Of a stretch of 64,000 nt of DNA, positions 23,518 through 35,347 are shown one piece after another. A program made the position numbers and the translations under genes. The DNA is from Myrica gale. Taxonomy: Eukaryota > Streptophyta > Magnoliopsida > Fagales > Myricaceae. Location: positions 8,442,001 to 8,506,000 of the forward strand of contig OZ005604.1 of NCBI GenBank assembly GCA_963930655.1, given 5' to 3'. The notes beneath the pieces were generated by a model. The model searched no databases, was not told the origin of the DNA, and saw nothing but the letters and a program-made list of their open reading frames with translations. How positions within the stretch are numbered: the stretch's first letter is position 1; each line of letters opens with the position of its first letter.

Positions 23518-26500
23518 TGTCACGCCCCGAACGGCATCCCGCAGGGACCGTGACAGCCGCGAGCTATCCCCCGGATGGCTCCAGCGTTCTTACTTATATA
23601 CTTACGTGCTTACGGCGGAAACGTACAGGATCGCGAGGGATTCGAGCTAATCTTACATAATCAGGGTTCTCATTAAGTTTTCATACAAAACATATATAAC
23701 ACATTAAAAGTCAACTAGTGACGATCAAGCCACTATTATCAAAAGTATGAAACATAATTCTTGTGCTTCTATGTCAGGTAGTCCTCCTGACTCTCTTCAC
23801 CTGAGGCATTTGGAATGACACAATTTTGAAAACGCGAGTCAAAAAGACTCAGTAAGAGAAAGACATAACTTTGAAACATGCTCTTGACTTATGCTTGCTT
23901 AATCATGAAAGAAAGAACTTGATAAGTGGTGCACATGCATGTCATGGATATGCATATGCTCTTGCTTAAATTCGGCCCCAGGCCCTTGAAAATTACTTAT
24001 TCATACTTGTGCCACTCTTGGCCTTTTCATAACCATTTCATATCTTTTACTTGTGGGCTCGCTCCATTTAACCCCTGAATTCAGGGTTGTGCGTTCCCAT
24101 TGGAACCGTCCCCGAATTCCCTTGGGGACCTTACATATGGTCAGCTAGCGCACCTTCTCGCATTCGTCCTTCAGTGGCTAGACTTGACCCTTGGAGGCCC
24201 ACACCTTCTCAATGTCCTTCAGTGTGGTTGCACAGCCTCGTGGATTCACCCATCCTTCTCGCATTCGTCCTTCGGTATGGGATTCCATCTTGATGGTACG
24301 GTACCGACCAGTGCCCCTTAACTTAACTTATCGTTTCATAAAACTTTTCATAGTCTTTCCATAAAATCATTGCATAAACATTCTTCTTGAAAAATTCATG
24401 CAATGCACATGTTGTGTCATGCTCGATTAAACTCTCATGCTTGTTCATGAAACGATGCAGTGTGTCATTCCAGTTTTGAAAAAGAAACACTTACTGTCCA
24501 CTTACAAATTCCACTTACTCTTGGTCTTCCTTGGTAGTGTATAAGACACGTAGATCGCCTACAAGCGATTCAAATATTTCTTAGACTTTAAGAAATAGTA
24601 CGTAATCATTAAATATTTACATTTTTGAAATCGGTCATCAACCAAAGATATATATATATCACTGAAATTCATTTAATCATTTAAAATATTTTATTTATTC
24701 TTTTCCTTAACTAATATTCAAAACTTAGTTTATTAAATCATTAATATTTTCATTGCATTATAACTTATATATATATATATCCATGTACATGCCTCGATTA
24801 GGGTTTAATTAACACCCACGGATTTAGAATTAAACCTAAGTCACTTATTATTACATGTACCCCATTAAAATTTTATTTTAAACTATTAATAATTTAAATC
24901 ACGATTAAATCTTAACTTGGACTTTAAACCTCAATTAATCCCGAGTACTAACCCTAACTAGGGTTCCAAGTAATATTTTATTACATGATCATGGTTCTAC
25001 AATATTTATTCCATCTAGCCTAAACCCTAATTTCCTTATCCATCATAACAATGATAATCCATTTATCATAAATTGCATTTAGGGTTTCATTTCATTTATG
25101 ATATTCGGCCATTACCATTTTATGCACCATTTAGTCACAACTTTAACTCCAATGGTGATCCCATCCTCCATTCAACAATTTCACAACCTAATATCTATAA
25201 ATCAAGGCACCAACACCATGTATCATGCTCATAACATTCGGCCAACACATGATTTCATCCAAATGATTAGGTTTTCTTTTGTTTCCTTTAATATGCATGC
25301 ATCTAATACCTAACATAATCATCTACCATTCATTGGGTCATAAATCTTGCACATATCATGGCCAATGTCCAGATCTAAATATATACAAAATTATACATGA
25401 AATCCTAAGCATCTCATATTCGGCCATACCTAAAAATGTCACATTTTTCATGCTAAAAATTATAACATGCATATCCTTTGCATTTGTGACCTAACTAGCA
25501 TGCATCAACTTTATATCTTCATCAAATATTCCCATCAACATTAGATCCACCCTTTATTCACACTAACATCCATAGATCTAAGTAAAATAATCAACTTGCA
25601 TCAAACCAACACAACAAGACCTAGATCTAACTTCCTTTAACATGCATTGTTCTCCATTTGCATTTTTCTTCACATTCAACCTTAGATCTAAGGTTTTCAT
25701 GGTTAGATCTAGCATTTAAACAACCAAGGGTTCTTAAGCATTCAAGATCTAACAATATCAAGGCATATCACAACCCCAAACTTCAAGATCTATACATATA
25801 ACCATTCGGCCATCTTTATACTAAACCAACAACATCACATTTGGTCTTACCTTGTTGACTATCTCAAGCTTGAGTACCTAGAAAATAAAATGCCTTAGGT
25901 TAGTATTTATGAAACTTTAGGTAAGATCATCAAATAGAACCAAGCTTACCTCTACCTTTACCAACTTTCCTAAACTCCTCTTTCTTCCAAGTTTCGGTTC
26001 ACCCTCCTTAGAAAATATCCAAGCTTGATTTGAGGAGCTAATGTGGGTTCTATGGTGGGTAAGAGAATGTGGTAAGCTTGAAGAGAAAAGAGGCTAATGG
26101 TTAGGGTTTTCAAGGAAGAGATGGGGTTGCACCAAGAGAGATTTGGTAACTACAAAAGAGGTCTACACTTGGGCTTTTGGAATGGGATTTGGAAAGCAAG
26201 AAGAATGTGGTTTAGAGTGCAAGAGGAAAAAAGGAAACAAACCTTGAACTTGGGTGTATGGTTCGGCCAAGATAAGGAAAATGGGAGAGAGTTGAGAGCA
26301 ATGAAACTTTCGGCCAAGTGAGGAGGAATTTGGAGAATGAAGTGCATGAGAGATTCGGCCAAGGCAAATGAAAGAGAGGTGTGAGAGAATGAGTCTCCCA
26401 AGGCAATTTAAGGCTATGACACAAGACTTGAGAGGATGAGTTGACAAGAGAGAAATTTGAAAGAGGAAAAGGGGATGCATGGGGGTCTTGGCCGACCAAC

Positions 26501-27582
26501 ATGGGTTCTAATTTCTCTCTCTCTTCTTTTATTTCTTTTCACCTTTTTATCTCACATCACTTGTCTCCTAAAGCATGTCTTTGAATTGATTTCTCTTTCT
26601 CTTTCCCCCAATCCATTTGGTCTCTACGTGAATCACCCTTTCTCCTTTGCTTTTCTCTTTTTTTTTTCTTCCATGTGTTGTCTTGTCTCAATTGAATGCA
26701 TCTTACACCTCTTACACCTCTTACACTTCACATGGTATTTCTCTTTTTGGCTTTTCCAATTCACCACTACCCCTTTCACGTAAAATCCATCCCATTTACT
26801 TTGTTTGGTTGCTTTCCAACCAACCTAGTTACTTCCACATTTAAATTTCAACCAACTTTCAACTTGGTTACTCTTTCACCTAACTTATCACTCATAAGCT
26901 CTCTAGCTTATCTAATCCATTCCAATGACTTATCATCTTATAAGCATGATATCTTATCCTATGATAATGGCCCTAGCCTATCTCTACAATAACCACAAGG
27001 ACTTATCACCCTAAAAGCTTCCTATCCTATCATCATGCTTGCTTATCACTATGATAAGCAAGTGTGCTTATCATTTAAATCTCTCTTAGACCTTATCACA
27101 TTATTACATAACTTATCATTGAATATTAAAATGAAAATTCTATTACTAATATAGACCACATGGTAATAATACATGTCACATATGAATGATATAAAGTATT
27201 CAATCAATGTCTTCAAAAGAAATTCATGATTTAATCCATTAACCATTTTTGGCCTATATAAAGAAATCTTAAATCATAATTTAAATTCTATGGTCCATGA
27301 AACATATTAAGTAATTGAAAAATATAAATCCATAAGAGAGAAACTTACTTGAAAAATTTCGGCTCCTAAAGAAAAATACAATTTAAACTTTGCATAAAAT
27401 GACAAGAAAATTATTTAAGAAATTTCATGAAATAAAATCTCATTTTAATCGAAGTACCATAACATAAGGATTAGGCCATACATTGGCCAAAAACATGGCC
27501 CCATGATGAAATAAAAGCTAATACATTAGAAAATAAAAGATAATACATAAGAAATAACGTAGGAGAAAATCGGGGTCTCACA
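23518..27582 (-). repeat. Solo LTR, Tekay-like family (GATAAG-type U3)
   Basis: It starts TGTCACGCCCCGAACGG and ends GGGGTCTCACA, 4065 bp, with a perfect target duplication ATCTG at 23513-23517 and 27583-27587. Its first kilobase is nearly identical to 5612-6700. It contains the GAGTC/GACTC hairpin, AT microsatellites near 24650 and 24765, about ten TTCGGCC(A) motifs and a GATAAG array at 26880-27120. No gene is present. Confidence 0.95.
26880..27120 (-). promoter_or_regulatory. GATAAG array with 11-bp hairpin in LTR U3
   Basis: More than ten CTTATC/GATAAG copies lie in 240 bp. At 27038-27062 the arms CTTGCTTATCA and TGATAAGCAAG form a perfect 11-bp inverted repeat with a 3-nt loop. Confidence 0.55.
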
Positions 27583-27587
27583 ATCTG

Positions 27588-28420
27588 TATAGGGTTGAAC
27601 TTGAGAAAAAAAATCTCTAGCCAGAGGAATTTTGTGAAGATATCATTTGAAATTAATATATAATATATATTTATTTGTGAAATTGTTTTGGAAACAATTA
27701 GAGAGTCAGTTACAGATTATAAAATTAAGAATTATATGAGCTAGGATTTTTATCAATGATAATATTCCGATCCTATTAGCTAGCTCATATGGAATATAGT
27801 ATAGTAGAAGGATAAATAAACGATTATAATTGTTAGTAAAACGGATTTCACAAATCTATCTCAAATTATCGTAGGTGAATTGAAATATTTTGATGGACAT
27901 GATTACAATTAGTAGAAAGCCTAAAATTCGAAATAAAAGAATATAAAGGAGTTAATGGAAAAAAAAGTTTTTCCATGGAATCCTACAGCCGAGATCTGAG
28001 ATCCCTAATAATTTCATGCACTATCACAACTAGGGTTTTTATATATAAGGATAACTCTGAGATAGTCTACCGAATCGTTAGTTTGAGAGTTGGCCATCAG
28101 AACTCAGAAAATCCTACGACGACTAGAAAAGAGGCAGAATATTTGGGCTTTTATTGTGGAATTCTCGAGCTTGTGAAATTGACAAGAACCTGAAGATTAT
28201 TGAAGAATTATCGGCATCAACAAAGAAATTGGTAAGTTATTTTTTTGTAGTTATAACTTTTAGTTTTTTCTCCGGGGTAAAGTACTACACACAGACATAT
28301 TCTAGGTGTTCAATATTCTGCTCTGGGCGGCATTAGTAGTTTATCGAGTCTTATTTATTGTAGGCCTCTACTTTTATTTATGTTCTTTTGTTTTGTAATT
28401 CCTAATAAAACAACGAGCTG
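27588..28420 (+). mobile_element. Copia remnant A, part 2 (end of 3' region and LTR)
   Basis: It continues 22915-23517 after the inserted solo LTR. It shares CTCATATGGAATATAG and GTTGGCCATCAGAAC with the copia LTRs at 54451 and 56380, so it includes a diverged copia LTR of a related family. The LTR start is not sharply visible. Confidence 0.65.
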
Positions 28421-28689
28421 CTTTAAATAGAAAAGGGATTCGGTTCTACGAAGGAACGAAGTGCTTCTTGGCTGCCATGTTGGCCAAGGGACCAACATGA
28501 CAACTAATTTAAGATAACAAACAGCAAAATATCATTCAAAGAAACACAAATCCACAATTCTATCCCTCACAAGAACCTGAATCTCTTCTGCGATATGGAC
28601 ATTAAAATTTTGCTTGCAGAAAATTATATTTATTTTATTTGACAAATGATCTTGAACTTTGTCAGTGGTTGAATTTCCAATCTTTCAAT
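28421..28689. other. Spacer between inverted copia LTR copies
   Basis: About 270 bp with no recognised content lie between the plus copy (27655-28420) and the minus copy (28690-29112). Confidence 0.4.
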
Positions 28690-29112
28690 AATCTTCAGAT
28701 CTTGTTGATCTCACACCTTGAGTCTTTGATTTCATAATAGAGCAACCCAATTGTTCTGCCTCCTTTCTTTCCACGCCTCACAGTCGTCACCGGGTTTCTC
28801 AATGTCCTAATGGCCATCTGTTAGAAAAAAGCTATGTTATAGTCTTTTTCAGAACCCTTGCTGTGATATAGGTTGAATCGTTAGGGATCTCAGATCTCGA
28901 CCGTAGGATCACATGAAAAAATTCTTTTTCCATTAACTCCCTTATATTCTTATATTCCAAATTCATTTATTTATCCTTCCACCATAGTATATTCCATATG
29001 AGTCAATAGGACCAGAATAATATCACCGATTAAATCCCTAACTCTTATAATTCTCAATTCACGATTTGTAACTCGTTGGACTATCAATTGTTCAAAAATA
29101 ATTTCACAAATA
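28690..29112 (-). repeat. Inverted copia LTR remnant
   Basis: The reverse complement matches 27665-28230: ATTTATTTGTGAAATT, TCATATGGAATATA, GGAGTTAATGGAAAAA, GAGATCTGAGATCCCTAA and the GCCAT(C/T)AG block are all shared. With the plus copy it forms a foldback of roughly 400-bp arms. Confidence 0.7.
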
Positions 29113-29340
29113 AATATAAGGGGAAAGTACAATTTGCACCCCTGAACTATGGGGTGCCTCACACTTTGCGCCCCCTTGTCTTGATTTCGTGACATTGAGC
29201 CCACAAACTTTTGATTTCGGTCGAATGCCACCCCAAAGTCAATTTTTCCGTTAAGACCGATGGTATTATGCGCACATGCCGTCCAGGTTTGCACTCAAAT
29301 TTTTTTTTCCCGATTTACCCTTATGTCCGTGAAATTCTTT
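29113..29340. repeat. Mutator-like transposon end (single)
   Basis: GGGGAAAGTACAATTTGCACCCCTGAACT-type sequence, followed by lines about TTTGCGCCCCC and a GTCGAATGCCACCCC block, is of the kind found at ends of Mutator-like elements in many dicots. No matching inverted end was found nearby, so the element is partial. Confidence 0.4.
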
Positions 29341-29868
29341 TCCTCCGTTTTCCTCGGCAACCAAATAAGTCATAAAAACAAAAACAGAACTATTGAACAA
29401 ACAAGAAAAAGGAATTGACGTGGTGGCATGCATGCACGACGGAAGTGGCTGGGAGTCGACGTAACCACCTTCTCCACGGGTTATCCAAGACGCAAAGCAC
29501 TTGGCCCATTAATCACATTTTTTTCTCGAAATAACACGATTCAGTACCATGCAAAGCAGGATCTGCTTTGACCAGCCAAATGTCCATCTCTTGGACAAAG
29601 ACTCCACGCAAAGTTGTAAGCTTGGCCTTTCAAAAAGATGCCATGTCACGGATCAGATTAAAATTTTGTGGACCCAATACAATGGATAACGTCAACAGTG
29701 CAAATACGCAGCAGACCTGCTACGAAGTGCTGCAGAACAGGCATGTTGTATGCATCCAAATAAACCTCTCGATATGGAAGGCTTCTGAAAACAAACATAT
29801 GGTGCCAACAAACCAACCAAAGCTATATGCACAACCACACCAACTAAAAGGCCTGCAGCGTACAACTC
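29341..29868. other. Intergenic, nothing recognised
   Basis: No gene is supported. The sequence just left of 29868 was contiguous with 33944 before the solo LTR inserted. Three short blocks at 29562-29624 recur in different order at 34149-34194. Confidence 0.4.
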
Positions 29869-32800
29869 TGTCACGCCCCGAACGACATCCCGCAGGGACC
29901 GTGACAGCCGCGAGCTATCCCCCGGATGGCTCCAGCGTTCTTACTTATTTTCTTACTTGATTACGGCGGAAACGTACAGGATCGCGAGGGGTTCGAGCAA
30001 ATATTTACATAAACATGGTTCTCATTAAGTTCATACAAAACATATAACTAACATATTAGAACCCAATTAGTGACGCTCGTGTCACTATCAACAAAATGCG
30101 AAACATAATATCTTGGGCATCTAGGTCAGGTAGTCCTCCTGACTCTCTTCACCTGATACATCTGGAATGACACAATTTTAAAAACGTGAGTCAAAAAGAC
30201 TCAGTAAGGGAAAAGACGTAAAACTTAAATCATGCTCCTGACTCATGCTTGCTTAATCATGAAAGAAAGAAAACTTGATAATTGATGCATATGCATGCTC
30301 ATGAATTATGCATATGCTCTTGTTTAGTGTTTTCGGCCCCAGGCCCTTGAAAACCACTTTCTTTCATACTTGCTTGTAAAACTGGCCCTTGGCCCTTAAA
30401 AATCTTTCTTTCGTACTTGTGCCCTTGTTGGCTTTATCATAATTATTTCATGTCTTTTACTTGCGGGCTCGCTCCATTTGACCCCTGAAGTCAGGGTTGT
30501 GCGTTCCCTTCGGAACCGTCCCCGAATTCCCTTGGAGACCTTAACATCTGGTCGAGCTAGCCCTTGAAGTGGCCCCAGGCCTGATGGCTAGACACGACCC
30601 TTGGAGGCACCACACCTTCTCACTGTCCTTCAGTGTGGCTTGCACAGCCTCTTGGATTCACCCATCCTTCTCATAAATGTCCTTCGGTATGGGAGTCCAA
30701 CTTGATGGTACGGTACCGACCGGTGCCCTAAATCTTAACTTATCGTTTCATAAAACTTCTCATATTCTTTCCATAAAAATCATTGCATAATTTTCTTCTT
30801 GAAAAATTCATGCAATGCACATGTCATGTCATGCTTGCTTAAAATTCATGCTTGCTTAAAATTCATGCTTGTTCATGAAATTCATATCATGTCATGCTTT
30901 CTTAAAATTCATGCTTATTCATGAAACGATGCAGTGTGTCATTCCAGTTTTGAAAAAGAATACTTACTATCCACTTACAGTATCCACTTACTCTTGGTCT
31001 TCTTGTTCGTATATACAGACACGTGGATCGCCTACAAGCGATTCAAATATTCTTTTAGACTTTAAGAATTATGAAATCATTTCTTTTTTTGAAATCAGTC
31101 ATCAATCGAAGATATATATATATATATATACATATTACTGAAATTCATTTAATTACAAAATAATTATTTTATTCTTTTCCTTAAATATTCAAAACTTAGC
31201 TTATTAAATCATTAATATTTTTATTGAAATAAAAATATATTTATCCATGTACATGTCTCGATTAGGGTTAAATAATACTCATAGGTTTAGATTTAAACCT
31301 AAGTCTCTTTTTATTAAACGTACTACATTAAAACCTTATTTCTAACTATTAATAAATTATTCATGATTAAATCTTAACTTAGACTTTAACCCTCAAATAA
31401 AACCCGAGTAAAACTTAACTAGGGTTCCAATAATATTTAATAAAAGATCATGGCTCTACAATATTATTCCAACTAGCCTAACCCTAATTTTCTTATCCAA
31501 CACAACAATGAATATACATAAATCTTGAATTGCACTTAGGGTTAACTTTTCTTGCAACTTTCGGCCACTACCATTTATGCACCAATTAAATCACAACTTT
31601 TTCTCCAAGGGTGATCCCATCCTCCAATCAACAATTTCACAACCTAATATCTATAATTCAAAGCACCAACACCATACACTATACTCATGGCATTCGGCCA
31701 ACACATGTTTTTACCCAATGATTAGTTTTCTTTTATTACCTTCAACATGCATGCTTCCAATACTTAACATAATCATCTACTATGCATTTAAGGTCATAAA
31801 TCTTGCACATGTTAAGGCCAATGTCCAGATCTACACATATTCAAAACTATACATGAAAATCCACATAGCTTATTTTCGGCCTTACCCCAAAATGTACCCT
31901 TTTCATGCTAAAAATTATATCATGCATATCCTTTGTATTTGTGACCTAACTAGCATGCATACACTTAATCATTTTTATCAAATAATTCCATCAACAATAG
32001 ATCTACTCTTTATTCACACTAATATCCATAGATCTAAACAAAGATATCATTTTTCATCACCCAACATATAAAAAACTTAGATCTAACTTCCTTTAGCTTG
32101 CATTGTTCTCCATTTACATTTTTCTTCACATACAACCTTAGATCTAGGGCTTCCATGGTTAGATCTAGCATGTAAACAACTTAGGGTTCCTAAGCATCCA
32201 AGATCTAACAACATCAAGGCATCTATCAAAATAAAACTTCAAGATCTTATACATAGGCCATTCGGCCACTCATGCTAACCCAACAAAATCATTTTAGCCT
32301 TACCTTGTTGTTTGTCCAAGCTTGAGCACCTAGAAAATAAGGTACCTTTGGTTAGTACTTTTGAAGCTCAAGACAAAATCATCAATGAAACTAAACTCAC
32401 CTTCAACCTTTACCAACTCTTCCTATCCTTTTCCTCCTTCAAAGATTCGGTCCACCCTCTTTAGAAATGACCAAGCTTGGTTTAAAAGAAGCTCTATGGT
32501 GGTGAAGAGGGCATGGTAAGCTTGAAGAAAAATGGTGTCAAATGACTAGGGTTTTCAAGGTAGGACTTTTGTCTACAACAAGAGAGATTTACTTGGCTTT
32601 TGGAATGGGTTTTGGCAAGCTAGATGGAAGTGGTTTAGAGGCAAGATGAAATGCACAAACCTTGAACTCTTGAGTGTGAGATTCGGTCAAGGCTTGAAAA
32701 TGGGAGAGAATGGAGAGGTTTGCAATATTCGGCCAAGAGAGGGAGGTTTGAGAGTGAAATGCTTGAGTGTTTAGGTCAAGAGGAAATGTGTGAGATTGAG

Positions 32801-33938
32801 TCTCCCAAAGCACTTGACATAAAGCTTGAGAGTGAATTGACAAGAGAGCAAAAGAAAGAGGAAGAGGGGATGAATGGGGTGTTGGCCGACCAAGCAAAGG
32901 CCCTTTGTCTTCTCTCTCTTTCTTATTTCTTTTCACCTTTTTCTCTCACATCAATTGTCTCCAAAAGCTTGTCTTGCATTTTGAAATCCTTCTCTCTCTC
33001 TTCTCATTCATTTCCATCGACATTCACTCTTTTCCCTTGCTTTTTCTCTTCTTTTTTACAATTATGTGTTGTCTCATCACTCTTACACTTCTTACACACC
33101 TCTTACACTTCACATGGCCTTGCTTTGGCTTTTTCAATTTCATCCTATAGCATTTACGTAGATGGCTTGTTTTTCACTTAGTTTGGTTGCTTTTCAACCA
33201 ACCTAGTTACTCCCACATTAAATGGCAACCAACTTTCAACTTAGTTTTCACTTATCACCTAACTTATCACTTTATAAGCTCTCTTACTTATCTATCCATT
33301 CCAATAGCTTATCACCTCACAAGTATGATATCTTATCATGTGATAATGGCCTTAGCCTATCTCTACAATAATCACAAGGCCTTATCACTCTAAAAGTTTC
33401 CTAACTTATCATGCTTGCTTATCACTATGATAAGCAAGTGTGCTTATCAATTAAATCATTTCTAAACTTATCACATAACTACATAGCTTATCATTGAATA
33501 TTCATATGAAAATTCTATTAATAATATGGAACACATCATAATATTACATGTCACATACAATATCTAATCCATGTATTCAAAAGAATTTCATTATTCAATC
33601 TATTAAAAATTTCGGCTTATACAAGGAAATTATTAAAGCATAATTCAACTTATATGGTCCATGAATCATATTAGGTAAAAAATATTAATTTGTAAAAGAG
33701 GAACTTACTTGCAAATTTTGGCTCTTAATATAATATAATTTATACTTGCATAAAATGGCATTAAAATTATTTAAAGAGATTTTATGAAATAAAATCTCAT
33801 TTTAATCGAAATACCATAACATGAAAAATTAGGCCATACATTGGCCAAAACATAGCCCCATTAAGAAATAAAAACTATTACATTGGAAAAATAAAATAAT
33901 ACATAAGCAATTACGTAGGAGAAAATCGGGGTCTCACA
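29869..33938 (-). repeat. Solo LTR, Tekay-like family (GATAAG-type U3)
   Basis: It starts TGTCACGCCCCGAACG and ends GGGGTCTCACA, 4070 bp, with a perfect target duplication AACTC at 29864-29868 and 33939-33943. It is closely similar to 23518-27582 along its length, with the same hairpins, an AT microsatellite near 31110 and a GATAAG array near its right end. Confidence 0.95.
33240..33490 (-). promoter_or_regulatory. GATAAG array with 11-bp hairpin in LTR U3
   Basis: About a dozen CTTATC/GATAAG copies lie in 250 bp. The perfect inverted repeat CTTGCTTATCA/TGATAAGCAAG is at 33414-33438, at the same place as in the LTR at 23518-27582. Confidence 0.55.
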
Positions 33939-34288
33939 AACTCAAACTCTGACCAAAACTCCTTGCCTCTTTTCTGAACTTCGGCAAATGTTGCACAACA
34001 ACAATCTATGACTATATACAGCACATGATATCGACATGAGAGTTTTTTTAGACGTATATATACTCATATAGTGTGCCTATAAAATAAAAGGTACTCAAAC
34101 AGTGTATGCACGTGCCCAAAAAAACATAATCAGTCCATAGATGCCATACAAAGTTGTAAGCTTGTCCATCTCTCAGTTCTGCTTTGACCAGCCAGTAACG
34201 TTTCCAAGCTTCTCCAAGAGCTCGACGCAAGGCAGAGCGAAGACGCGGTGAACTCGCTGGCATACGAGGAGTTAACATACTAGCAGAA

Positions 34289-34378
34289 GATAACTTTCTT
34301 ATCTGAAGGACGGGGAATGATGGTCCAAGTCTTATTTTGATAGAGGGCAGCAATCTCTTCATGCATGGCAGTAGGAGT
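34289..34378 (-). pseudogene. Short copia reverse-transcriptase crumb
   Basis: On the minus strand the peptide AMHEEIAALYQNKTW and PRPSDKK match the conserved start of the copia RT domain. Only about 90 bp is recognisable; fossil. Confidence 0.6.
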
Positions 34379-34572
34379 TGATCTTTACACAGCGGTAGTT
34401 GCTCGCCTTAGACCGAAAGACGTCACTCCAGCGGGAACTGCAAAAGAATAACATGCGCTCGAACAACAGGGATCAATTCATTTAGCAGATCAAAATGAAG
34501 AAGATTTGCAATCACATTTGCTTCGACGAAAATGGGTCGCCCTGACTCTCTCCAAATCGCCGAACAGCTTAC

Positions 34573-34677
34573 CTCCGACGAAAACTCCTGGGAACTGAAT
34601 CGGACCGTCGACAGCCCCCACGACCCTTTCACTGTAGGGAAATACGTTCTATAACTATAAGGAATTGCTTGATGCAT
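34573..34677 (-). pseudogene. Possible first exon of a disrupted gene
   Basis: The frame MHQAIPYSYRTYFPTVKG continues to SSQEFSSE and ends at a good donor (GGAG/GTAAGC). A TATA box (TATATAA on the minus strand, 35001-35007) lies about 325 bp above the ATG, followed by a GA-rich leader. The 35 residues are rich in Arg, Ser and Tyr with few acids, like a mitochondrial presequence. A candidate acceptor at 34440-34439 leads to a stop after four codons (FPLE), so the gene is probably truncated here. I do not recognise the product; chance cannot be excluded. Confidence 0.3.
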
Positions 34678-35347
34678 CGTACAAAAGATTGAAAGTAGTA
34701 CAAAGATAGAGAGAGAGAGCGAGAGAGGACCAGAGGGTGCGTTGACGCTGTCTCTAGTTGAGCAGGCTGCAGTTGTCTTCGAAGCTCGAGGACCGCACGG
34801 TTCGCCAGCGTTTAGCTTGCCTCTGAGGAATTTGCTAGTGAAAGAAAGCTAGGGTTTAAGAGACAGAGCAAGAGAGAGAGAGTTGGAAAGAGTGTCTGTG
34901 GGAGTGAAACTGGGAGAACTGAGAAGCTTTGAAAGAGAGAGTGAACGAGACAAAAAGGGTCGGAGGATGGTGAGGTGTTGCATCTAGCTACATTGCCGGT
35001 TTATATAGTCTACTGTGGTCCCCAGCTAAGGCGCCTTAATGGACTTTTAGAGGAACACATTTTCTACGAGTGAATCGAGTCTTCGAGAATAATGGAGGGC
35101 AAAAAGGGAAGGATTTTTTTAAGTGTCTCACGTGGACGGCACGTGCGTGTGTTACCGTCAGTCTTAACTCAACTTCAGTGATTACTTCCAAAAGGTATTC
35201 ATTTTTTATTACGTTCAGTGCATGTACTCTTACATTACATTCGTTTGTTTAAGGTCACTACCCCAATGACGAAGTCTATCATCCTATTAAATAGAGACAC
35301 AATGAGTGTAGACATATCATTTATCAATATGTACTTGAAATTCCTAG

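Larger units (their letters stand above)
33944..35164. other. Intergenic stretch with gene-like upstream signals
   Basis: Apart from the copia crumb and possible exon, it holds GA-rich tracts (34710-34735 and 34868-34885) and a minus-strand TATA box. No complete coding region is seen. Confidence 0.4.
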
